Assembly (NCBI GenBank): GCA_947591115.1 | Contig: CANQCX010000007.1 | Location: 1-19,907, forward strand | Reading direction: 5' to 3' | Origin: an uncultured Lachnospiraceae bacterium | GTDB taxonomy: Bacteria > Bacillota > Clostridia > Lachnospirales > Lachnospiraceae | Length of the DNA stretch: 19,907 nt | Shown here: piece after piece, positions 13,219-19,907 of the stretch | Layout: each line of letters begins with the position of its first letter | Position numbering within the stretch: the first letter of the stretch is position 1 | Made by a program: the position numbers and the translations under genes | The notes under the pieces: model-generated | Databases searched by the model: none | What the model was told of the DNA's origin: nothing | Seen by the model: only the letters and a program-made list of their open reading frames with translations

Positions 13219-14478
13219 ATGAACGAAACAGTCAGACAAACGATGAAAACTATCATAAAACGGGGAGCCATATCCGTTAAATGGGTAATAGCAGCCGTAA
13301 TCGTCGGCATCATCGTGGGATTCTGCGGCACGCTGTTTTACTTCGGCATGGCGTTTGTCACGCTGCTGCGCGAACAAAATCCCTGGCTGATCTTCCTTCT
13401 GCCGGTCGGTGGACTGGGGATTGTCAGCCTGTATCATCTTTTAAACCGCGAGAAGGATACGGGAACCAATCTGGTTATTTCCGCCATTCATTCCGGAGAC
13501 GAGCTTCCCCTGCGCGTGGCTCCGCTGATCTTTTTATCCACCCTGATTACCCACCTGTTCGGCGGCTCCGCCGGAAGGGAGGGCGCCGCGCTGCAGATCG
13601 GCGGCAGCATTGCCAACGGACTGGGCAAGCTGTTCCGCTTTGACGAAAAAGATAAGCACGTTATGATCATGTGCGGCATGAGCGCCGCTTTTTCCGCTGT
13701 TTTCGGAACTCCGATGGCAGCCGCCATCTTTTCTATGGAAATGATCAGCGTCGGCGTCATGTATTATATCGCGCTTGTTCCCTGCGTCGTCAGCGCGCTG
13801 ACCGCACAGGGCATTGCACGCATGTTTGGCGTCGGAAGGGAATTCTTTGCCATCAAGCAGTTTCCGGCATTTAAGCTTTCCTCCGCGGTTAAAATTTCAT
13901 TGCTTGCCATCCTCTGCGCCTTTGTCAGCATTCTGCTCTGCGTCGTTTTGCATCAGGCGCAGGCGCTGTACCGCAGGCTGATCTCCAATGCGTATCTGCG
14001 CATCTTCGCCGGAGGCTGCATTGTGCTGCTTCTGACGCTTTTAATCGGAAATCGGGATTACAACGGCGCCGGAATGCAGGTCATTGCGCGCTGTTTCAAC
14101 GGCTCGGTACGTCCGGAAGCGTTTTTGCTGAAAATCCTCCTGACCGCGCTGACGCTTGGCGCCGGTTACAAAGGCGGCGAGATCGTTCCTTCTTTTTTCG
14201 TCGGCGCAGCCTTCGGCTGCCTTTTCGGAAATCTGATCGGTTTTTCGCCCGCGCTGTGTGCAGCAGCCGGAATGTCTGCGGTATTCTGCGGCGTAACCAA
14301 CTGTCCGATCAGCTCTCTTTTGATCAGCTTTGAGCTGTTCGGTTATGAGGGAATGCCTTATTTTCTGCTGGCGACCGCCTTCAGCTACAGCTTTTCCGGC
14401 TATTTCGGCCTGTACCAGAGCCAGAAGATCCTCTATTCCAAGTACAAAACCGATTTTATCAACCGCTCCACGCACTAA
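13219..14478 (+). CDS. CLC-family anion channel/antiporter with altered anion-site motif
   Basis: This 419-residue membrane protein has the CLC fold and no CBS domains. It has GREGA (residues 119-123) with the gating glutamate E121, and GGEIVPSFF near residue 317 in place of GxFxP. The first anion-site motif, normally GSGIP, is replaced by GTNLV (82-86). As I recall the family, the fluoride-exporting CLC-F clade combines a GNxL-like motif with GREG, so this could be a fluoride/proton antiporter. A chloride or other anion role remains possible. No fluoride riboswitch precedes it. I chose the ATG at 13219 because GGAGAAGG lies just before it; an in-frame ATG at 13207 has a poorer site. Confidence 0.88.
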   Translation: MNETVRQTMKTIIKRGAISVKWVIAAVIVGIIVGFCGTLFYFGMAFVTLLREQNPWLIFLLPVGGLGIVSLYHLLNREKDTGTNLVISAIHSGDELPLRVAPLIFLSTLITHLFGGSAGREGAALQIGGSIANGLGKLFRFDEKDKHVMIMCGMSAAFSAVFGTPMAAAIFSMEMISVGVMYYIALVPCVVSALTAQGIARMFGVGREFFAIKQFPAFKLSSAVKISLLAILCAFVSILLCVVLHQAQALYRRLISNAYLRIFAGGCIVLLLTLLIGNRDYNGAGMQVIARCFNGSVRPEAFLLKILLTALTLGAGYKGGEIVPSFFVGAAFGCLFGNLIGFSPALCAAAGMSAVFCGVTNCPISSLLISFELFGYEGMPYFLLATAFSYSFSGYFGLYQSQKILYSKYKTDFINRSTH

Positions 14479-14504
14479 TGCGCCCCATGCCTATTGGCTA
14501 TCGT

Positions 14505-16436
14505 TTAACTGATCTTAACTGCGGCCAGACAGGACAGTCCTTTTACTACGGTCTGGTCTGCGATGCTTCTTAAACATTCGATGCCGGCTTTTTTGTCCTC
14601 CACATATACATTAAACGCTCCGGACTCCGGAAGCGAAACCGTAATTTCTTCCCGATTCGCATTGTATACGACAAAAAGGGTTTCTTCCTCTGTCTGGATG
14701 GTAAAGGCCACGACGTTCGGCTGTTCGGTCTCCAAAAACCGCAGACTCCGGTTGACCTCCTCCGCTGCTGCCAGCCGAAGGCTTCTGTGCTGTCGGCGAA
14801 AAGCGATCAGTCCCTGATAATAACGGTATAATTCCTCTTTTTCCGCTAACTGGCTGTATTTGATGCTGTTGACCCCGATCGGCAGATCGTAGCTGTTTTC
14901 CGATAACATGCCGGTGTTCGGATCCGGCTTCGTCCGTCCAAATTCCTCTCCCGAAAGGAGGAACGGAATGCCCTGCGAGGTAAATACGATGGCTGCGCTC
15001 AGACGGTTCATTGCCAGACGCTCCTCCTCGGAGGTTTCCGGTGCGGAAACGGAGAGTTTATCCCAAAGCGTCAGATTATCGTGGCAGGATACGTAATTGA
15101 TGACGTCTGACGGATTCTTTGCCCATGGGCCGGATGGAGTAAAGGTATATGCTTTATAATCCACCTGAGGATGCGCGGCGGCTCCGACAACGGAATAACG
15201 AATGGCATTTTCCATTCCCAGTCTTCCGCTTACGAACCCTCGCTCCTGAGGATAGAAAACATGTCCGCGAACCGTATCGCGTATATCGTCGGAAAATGCT
15301 CCTACTCCGTTCAGCTTGGAAATATTGGTCTTTACCGCGCGTTTGGCTTCCGGCAGCACAGACGCTCCGCCGGTCCAGCCTTCTCCGTAGATCAGGATGT
15401 GCGGATTGATCTGCTGCAGCTCGTCGGTAAGCTTCTGCATGGTTTCCAGATCCAGACATCCCATCAGATCAAACCGGAAACCGTCGATGTGGTATTCCTT
15501 TGCCCAATAAACGACGGAATCAATGATATATTTCTGCGCCATCGGCCGCTCGGAGGCAATTTCATTGCCGCATGCCGATGCGTCCGAATAGCCGTTTTCT
15601 GTTTTTCGGAAATAGTAATCCGGAGCCGTATTCTGGAAACAGCTTCCCTCGATATGGAACGCATGGTTGAACACGACATCCATGATCACGCCGATCCCCG
15701 CCTGATGAAACGCCTGCACCATCTGCTTGAATTCGCGGATGCGCACCTCTCCATGATACGGATCCGTCGAATACGAGCCTTCCGGCACATTGTAATGAAC
15801 CGGATCGTAACCCCAGTTGTACTGCTCCTTTTCCGAAGCTTCATCAATGCTTCCAAAATCAAAAACCGGCATTAGCTGCACATGCGTAATGCCCAGATGC
15901 TTTAGATAATCCAATCCGGTCGAAAACCCGTCCGGATTTTTCGTGCCCTGCTCCGTAAGGCCGAGATATTTGCCCCTGTGACGGATTCCGGAGGAACGCT
16001 CCGCCGTCATGTCCGCGACGGAAAGCTCGTAAATGACCGCATCCGTTTTCTGCTCCGGCTCCGGCCCCTTGTCATCCAAAAAACCGTCCGGATTAGTGGA
16101 CATCAGGTCAACGACCATTGCCCGCTGCCCGTTCACGCCTACGGCGCGCGCATACGGATCCGCCGTTTCCCGCTCCGTATGGTCAATCTTGACCAGATAC
16201 GTATAATAAATTCCGGAGAGATCGCCCCTTTTCTGATAGATCCATGTCCCATGACGATCCTTTGTCATCAACGCTTTATCGATCAGGTTATTGCCGCTTC
16301 CCTCCCGATACAGGCAAATGGTAACCGACTCAGCCGTCGGCGCCCATACGCGGAAACAAGTCTTTTCTTCTGTATAAACCGCGCCCAGATCATCTCCGAG
16401 ATACGCGTCTTTGTATGCATCCATATAATCAATCAT
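14505..16436 (-). CDS. pulA: Type I pullulanase (GH13 debranching enzyme)
   Basis: This 643-residue GH13 enzyme hydrolyses alpha-1,6 branches in pullulan, starch or glycogen. Residues from about 20 to 100 form a CBM48-like domain (CFRVWAPTAESVTICLY). The type I pullulanase signature YNWGYDP is present. The catalytic triad is D323 (FRFDLMG), E352 (GEGW) and D453 (SCHDN). No signal peptide is visible, so it should act in the cytoplasm on imported maltodextrins or stored glycogen. The first barrel strand reads YELSVADMT (136-144) where YELHVRDFT is usual. The ATG at 16436 has AAGGAG five bases away. The gene converges on the CLC gene, with 26 bp between their stops and no clear terminator there. 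Confidence 0.96.
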   Translation of the reverse strand: MIDYMDAYKDAYLGDDLGAVYTEEKTCFRVWAPTAESVTICLYREGSGNNLIDKALMTKDRHGTWIYQKRGDLSGIYYTYLVKIDHTERETADPYARAVGVNGQRAMVVDLMSTNPDGFLDDKGPEPEQKTDAVIYELSVADMTAERSSGIRHRGKYLGLTEQGTKNPDGFSTGLDYLKHLGITHVQLMPVFDFGSIDEASEKEQYNWGYDPVHYNVPEGSYSTDPYHGEVRIREFKQMVQAFHQAGIGVIMDVVFNHAFHIEGSCFQNTAPDYYFRKTENGYSDASACGNEIASERPMAQKYIIDSVVYWAKEYHIDGFRFDLMGCLDLETMQKLTDELQQINPHILIYGEGWTGGASVLPEAKRAVKTNISKLNGVGAFSDDIRDTVRGHVFYPQERGFVSGRLGMENAIRYSVVGAAAHPQVDYKAYTFTPSGPWAKNPSDVINYVSCHDNLTLWDKLSVSAPETSEEERLAMNRLSAAIVFTSQGIPFLLSGEEFGRTKPDPNTGMLSENSYDLPIGVNSIKYSQLAEKEELYRYYQGLIAFRRQHRSLRLAAAEEVNRSLRFLETEQPNVVAFTIQTEEETLFVVYNANREEITVSLPESGAFNVYVEDKKAGIECLRSIADQTVVKGLSCLAAVKIS

Positions 16437-16505
16437 AAAAACTCCTTTTTGTACGAGAAAGAATTAGAAAACTTTCGCTTTTTTTCGTGTTTGCTGCTTT
16501 GTTTC

Positions 16506-16534
16506 ATTGTATTTGAATTCAAAAGCAAAGTAAA
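16506..16534 (-). promoter_or_regulatory. Probable pulA promoter
   Basis: On the minus strand there is a -35 TTTACT (16529-16534), a 17-bp spacer and a -10 TACAAT (16506-16511). The leader would be about 60 nt. Confidence 0.5.
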
Positions 16535-16602
16535 TCGGGAAATTAGCCTAACTTTTTTATAAAATTTTGGTCAAATTGATAGCCGCTTTCGTATTTTAAA
16601 AG

Positions 16603-16630
16603 AAAAGAATGCGCTTTCGCGCATCCTTTT
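16603..16630 (-). terminator. Terminator of the trp operon
   Basis: On the minus strand, ATGCGC and GCGCAT close on a GAAA tetraloop, with AAAAG before and CTTTTCTTTT after. It is a textbook intrinsic terminator about 97 bp past the trpD stop. The intervening 16631-16727 shows no gene. Confidence 0.9.
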
Positions 16631-16727
16631 AACAGATACGGCACCAAACCGTTCAGCGCCGCCGCAAAACAGCGCTGCAAAACAAAGCCTGCGTACCGAT
16701 GAGAAACGTTTCCTGTCAGCCTCTCGA

Positions 16728-17738
16728 TTATGCGTTTGTCGCCGTTTTTAACGCTTCCAGCACCTGAATTGCCTTTCCGCTGTCCAGAATTTCCTCCGCG
16801 AGGCGGATGCCCTCCGCAATGTCTTTGGTTTTTCCCGTAACATAGAGAGCGGCTCCTGCGTTAAGAAGCACGATATCGCGCTTTGCGCCCTTCTCTTTTC
16901 CGGAGAGGATATCTCTGGTAATCTGTGCGTTAATCGCTCCGTCGCCGCCCTGAAGGTCGGTCAGGCTGCAGCATTCAAAGCCGAACTGTTCCGGCGCAAT
17001 CTGATACGTGGTTACTTTTTGGTCTTTGATCTCCGATACTACGCTTGGTCCGGTAAGGGTAATCTCATCCATATTGTCCATTCCGCTGACAACCAGCGCG
17101 CGCTCTACTCCCATGTTCATCATGGCGCCCGCAATTACTTCGGTCAGCATCGGATTATATACGCCTACCAGCATGACCTTTGCACGCGACGGATTCGACA
17201 GCGGCCCTAAAATATTAAATACGGTACGGAAGCCCAGCTCTTTTCTGACCGGTCCGACATATTTCATCGCCGGATTAAAGTGCGGCGCGAACATAAAACC
17301 GATTCCAACCTCCTCGACACATTTCTGCACAACCTCCGGATCGGCTGCAATATTGACGCCCAGCGCTTCCAGCACATCGCCCGCCCCGCTTTTGGACGAG
17401 ATGGAGCGGTTGCCATGCTTCGCTACCGGCACTCCTGCCGCCGCCACTACAAAGGAAGACGTTGTGGAAATATTAAAGGAATACGTGCAGTCGCCTCCTG
17501 TTCCGACAAAATCCACATAATTATCCAGCTTCGGGGCGATCGTATTGGCTTTATCCCTCAAAACCGTTGCAAAACCCGTAATTTCTTCGAGCGTTTCTCC
17601 TTTCATGCGGAGTGCGGTCAGACATGCGGCGATCTGCGCCGGAGTCGCCTGTCCCGTCAGGATCAGCTCCTGTGCGTGCATCGCTTCTTTTGTCGTCAGA
17701 TCCTGTCCTGCGGTCAATTTGCTTAAAATTTCTTTCAT
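16728..17738 (-). CDS. trpD: Anthranilate phosphoribosyltransferase
   Basis: This 336-residue enzyme joins anthranilate to PRPP, the second step of tryptophan synthesis from chorismate. The PRPP-binding motif GTGGD (residues 79-83) is followed by the family-typical NISTTSSFVVAAAG and KHGNRSISSKSGAGDVLEALG. The GPVRKELGFRTVFNILGPLSNP segment is also conserved. An in-frame TTG lies five codons upstream, but it overlaps the GGAGG site, so the ATG at 17738 (eight bases from GGAGG) is the start. It is the last gene of the cluster, 41 bp after trpA and ahead of a strong terminator. In most trp operons trpD precedes trpC, so its place here is unusual. Confidence 0.97.
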   Translation of the reverse strand: MKEILSKLTAGQDLTTKEAMHAQELILTGQATPAQIAACLTALRMKGETLEEITGFATVLRDKANTIAPKLDNYVDFVGTGGDCTYSFNISTTSSFVVAAAGVPVAKHGNRSISSKSGAGDVLEALGVNIAADPEVVQKCVEEVGIGFMFAPHFNPAMKYVGPVRKELGFRTVFNILGPLSNPSRAKVMLVGVYNPMLTEVIAGAMMNMGVERALVVSGMDNMDEITLTGPSVVSEIKDQKVTTYQIAPEQFGFECCSLTDLQGGDGAINAQITRDILSGKEKGAKRDIVLLNAGAALYVTGKTKDIAEGIRLAEEILDSGKAIQVLEALKTATNA

Positions 17739-17779
17739 TCTTGTTTCCTCCAATCATTCTTTTCTTTCATTTTTATTTT

Positions 17780-18574
17780 TTATAAACGGTTTAACTCCTG
17801 TTTAAAGGTACGGCAGTACTCTGCGGCTGCTTCCGGCCGGAAATCCTGTTCTCTCAGCAGCTCGATAAAATGCGAGCCTACGATTGCGCCGTCTATGATC
17901 TCCTTCATCGGTCTTACGTCCTCCGCGGTACGGATGCCGAAGCCCATCATAACCGGAATCTTCGACTGTTCTTTTACCGAAGTCAGATAGCTGATGACCT
18001 CCCGATGAAAATCCGCCGACTGTCCGGTCACTCCCATCGACGACACGCAGTATACAAATCCGCGCGCCCTCTCCAGAATCTTTGGCACGCGATCTTTGGA
18101 GACCGGAGAAACCAACTGGATGAAAATAGTGCTGTCCGTTTTGCCCAATGCCTGAAGCAGTTCGTCCTGCTCCTCAAACGGAAGATCCGGAATGATCAGT
18201 CCGTCTACCCCCGCACAGCTGCATTTTTCTACAAACGCCTCCAGTCCGTAATGCAGTACGGAGTTGTAGTACATCATAAAAACGATGGGAACCGCAACGC
18301 CCTCCCTTCGTATTTCCTCCATCAGGGAAAACGTCTTTTCCAGCGTCGCACCGTTTTGGATTGCCTCATAGGAGGCCGCCTGAATGACCGGACCGTCCGC
18401 GACCGGATCGGAAAACGGAATTCCCAGCTCAATGATATCCGTTCCCGCCTGTTCCTGCGCCTGAATGATCGCCTTTGTTTTGGCGTAATCCGGCAGTCCT
18501 GCCGTAATATAAGTAATAAATGCTTTTTCCTTTTTTTCTTTCAGCGCCGCAAGCGCCTGTTCAATACGATTCAT
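17780..18574 (-). CDS. trpA: Tryptophan synthase alpha chain
   Basis: This 264-residue TIM-barrel subunit splits indole-3-glycerol phosphate into indole and glyceraldehyde-3-phosphate, passing indole to TrpB. The catalytic acids E49 and D60 are both present in IIELGIPFSDPVADGP. The phosphate-binding segments GFGIRTAEDV and GAIVGSHF near the C-terminus are intact. Length and motifs are normal for the family. The gene starts 13 bp after the trpB stop and is clearly in the same operon. Confidence 0.98.
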   Translation of the reverse strand: MNRIEQALAALKEKKEKAFITYITAGLPDYAKTKAIIQAQEQAGTDIIELGIPFSDPVADGPVIQAASYEAIQNGATLEKTFSLMEEIRREGVAVPIVFMMYYNSVLHYGLEAFVEKCSCAGVDGLIIPDLPFEEQDELLQALGKTDSTIFIQLVSPVSKDRVPKILERARGFVYCVSSMGVTGQSADFHREVISYLTSVKEQSKIPVMMGFGIRTAEDVRPMKEIIDGAIVGSHFIELLREQDFRPEAAAEYCRTFKQELNRL

Positions 18575-18587
18575 AACAGCCTCCTCA

Positions 18588-19775
18588 TCAATTCAGATAA
18601 CCTTTTCCCGCCAGATAATCCGAAATCGTATTCACGTCCTTGTCTCCTCTGCCGGATAAACACAGCACCATACTCTGCTCCATAGTCATTTCTTTTGCTT
18701 TTTTCTTTGCATACGCCAGCGCATGCGCACTCTCGATGGCGGGAATAATGCCCTCCAGCCGGCAGAGTTCTACCAAAGCATCCATCGCCTCCGCGTCCGT
18801 TACCGATACATAAGAAGCGCGTCCCGTATCCCTTAAATATGCATGCTCCGGCCCTACGCCCGGATAATCCAGTCCTGCGGAAATCGAATGTGCAAGCTGC
18901 ACGTTTCCGTTTTCATCCTGAAGCAGATAAGAGCGCATTCCATGCAGAACTCCCGGTGCGCCAAGCGCCATAGCGGACGCGTGTTTTCCCGTCTCGATGC
19001 CTAATCCCGCCGCTTCGACGCCGATCAGCGCTACCTCCGGCTCTCCGATAAATTCCGCAAACATGCCGATGGAATTGGAGCCTCCTCCGACACATGCCAT
19101 AACGACGTCGGGATTGCGTCCTTCGATCTCCATATGCTGTCTTTTCGCCTCGCGGCTGATGACGCTCTGGAATTCCTTTACCATCTTTGGGTACGGGTAC
19201 GGTCCGACCGCCGAACCGATGACGTAAAACGTATCCTCCGCTGTTTTCGCCCATGTGCGGATGGCTTCGTTGGTCGCGTCTTTTAACGTATTGCTTCCGG
19301 ACTCTACCGATACGACGGACGCGCCCAGCATTTCCATACGCAGCACATTCAGCTTCTGACGCTCGATGTCTTCTTTTCCCATATATACGGTGCATTCCAT
19401 ATCAAACAGCGCCGCGCCCGTCGCCGTTGCCACGCCATGCTGCCCCGCTCCTGTCTCCGCGATGACCTTTGTTTTTCCCATGCGCTTCGCCAGAAGAATC
19501 TGTCCGATCACGTTATTGATCTTGTGCGCGCCGGTATGGTTTAAATCCTCCCGCTTCAAATAGATTTTCGTGCCGTATGCTTCGCTGAGCCGCTTTGCAT
19601 AGTAAAGCGGCGTTTCCCGCCCCACATACTGCCTGAGATAATCGTGATACTGCTCCATAAACTTCGGATCCCGAATGGCGTCCTCAAAAGCCGCGTCCAG
19701 CTCCTCTAATGTATTCATCAGCGATTCCGCGACATACTGACCGCCAAATTCTCCATAATATGCTTTTTTATTCAT
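18588..19775 (-). CDS. trpB: Tryptophan synthase beta chain
   Basis: This 395-residue PLP enzyme condenses indole with serine to give tryptophan. The PLP lysine is K85 in HTGAHKINN. The catalytic E103 lies in AETGAGQHGVA, and the phosphate-binding loop GGGSNS is present. The N-terminus (YYGEFGGQYVAESLM) and length place it in the common TrpB1 group that pairs with TrpA. The start codon overlaps the end of trpF by 8 bp, which implies translational coupling. AAAGGG precedes it inside trpF. Confidence 0.98.
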   Translation of the reverse strand: MNKKAYYGEFGGQYVAESLMNTLEELDAAFEDAIRDPKFMEQYHDYLRQYVGRETPLYYAKRLSEAYGTKIYLKREDLNHTGAHKINNVIGQILLAKRMGKTKVIAETGAGQHGVATATGAALFDMECTVYMGKEDIERQKLNVLRMEMLGASVVSVESGSNTLKDATNEAIRTWAKTAEDTFYVIGSAVGPYPYPKMVKEFQSVISREAKRQHMEIEGRNPDVVMACVGGGSNSIGMFAEFIGEPEVALIGVEAAGLGIETGKHASAMALGAPGVLHGMRSYLLQDENGNVQLAHSISAGLDYPGVGPEHAYLRDTGRASYVSVTDAEAMDALVELCRLEGIIPAIESAHALAYAKKKAKEMTMEQSMVLCLSGRGDKDVNTISDYLAGKGYLN

Positions 19776-19907
19776 ATGCCCTTACCCTTTCCATAAATTC
19801 TAAGATCCGCTTCCGGTCTTTTCCAAAAGCACCCTCTACGCCGGAGCTGACATCGACCGCATCCGGTTCAAACATTTCGATCGCCCTGCCGACGTTCTCC
19901 GCATTCA
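19768..19907 (-). CDS. trpF: Phosphoribosylanthranilate isomerase, C-terminal end only
   Basis: The last 45 codons of a gene enter from the right edge. DAVDVSSGVEGAFGKDRKRI matches the conserved C-terminal phosphate-binding region of TrpF (the D-x-S-S-G-V-E motif). This enzyme isomerises phosphoribosylanthranilate, the step after TrpD. Its stop overlaps the trpB start by 8 bp. The rest of the gene, and the promoter and any leader of the operon, lie outside the window. Confidence 0.92.
   Translation of the reverse strand, partial: NAENVGRAIEMFEPDAVDVSSGVEGAFGKDRKRILEFMERVRAYE

Noticed and set aside
14479..14504. Terminator between the converging CLC and pullulanase genes
   Set aside because: Only a 3-bp stem (GCC/GGC) can be drawn, with no T run.

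Overview
The window looks like a chromosomal segment of an endospore-forming anaerobic Clostridia species, most likely in the Lachnospiraceae. The evidence is a spoIVA gene behind a sigma-E-type promoter, a 58-residue S21 protein, G-rich ribosome binding sites, TTGACA/TATAAT-type promoters and moderate GC. The species assignment is inference, because no database was consulted.

Left end (1-2600). A superfamily II helicase runs off the left edge on the minus strand. Directly upstream of it is a tyrosine integrase enclosed by a perfect 31-bp INVERTED repeat (1133-1163 and 2494-2524). Each copy is itself a recombinase core site with 9-bp inverted arms around a 9-bp spacer. A good outward-facing promoter lies inside the segment next to the right repeat. 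In the orientation given it fires into a strong terminator (2548-2586); after inversion it would fire straight into the helicase. The most economical reading is a self-contained invertible promoter switch controlling a helicase gene, and this is the main discovery candidate.

Middle (2700-8220). This part holds a stand-alone LUD-domain (LutC-like) gene on the plus strand. It is followed on the minus strand by rpsU, a MATE exporter, alaS, and a 51-residue single-span membrane protein co-transcribed with alaS. The rpsU promoter lies over the 3' end of the MATE gene. The MATE gene has a strong promoter whose transcript would begin at a terminator-like hairpin.

Middle to right (8243-16534). A purine nucleoside phosphorylase overlaps a UlaG-like metallo-beta-lactamase-fold hydrolase. 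Further right come spoIVA and two alpha-glucan genes, a 4-alpha-glucanotransferase (malQ) and a type I pullulanase. Between them, divergent from malQ, sits a CLC-type anion transporter whose anion-site motif is not the usual GSGIP.

Right end (16603-19907). This is the distal part of a tryptophan operon in transcription order trpF-trpB-trpA-trpD, closed by a clear terminator. trpD lies after trpA rather than in the usual early position.

I saw no rRNA, tRNA, CRISPR array, insertion sequence or known riboswitch in the window.
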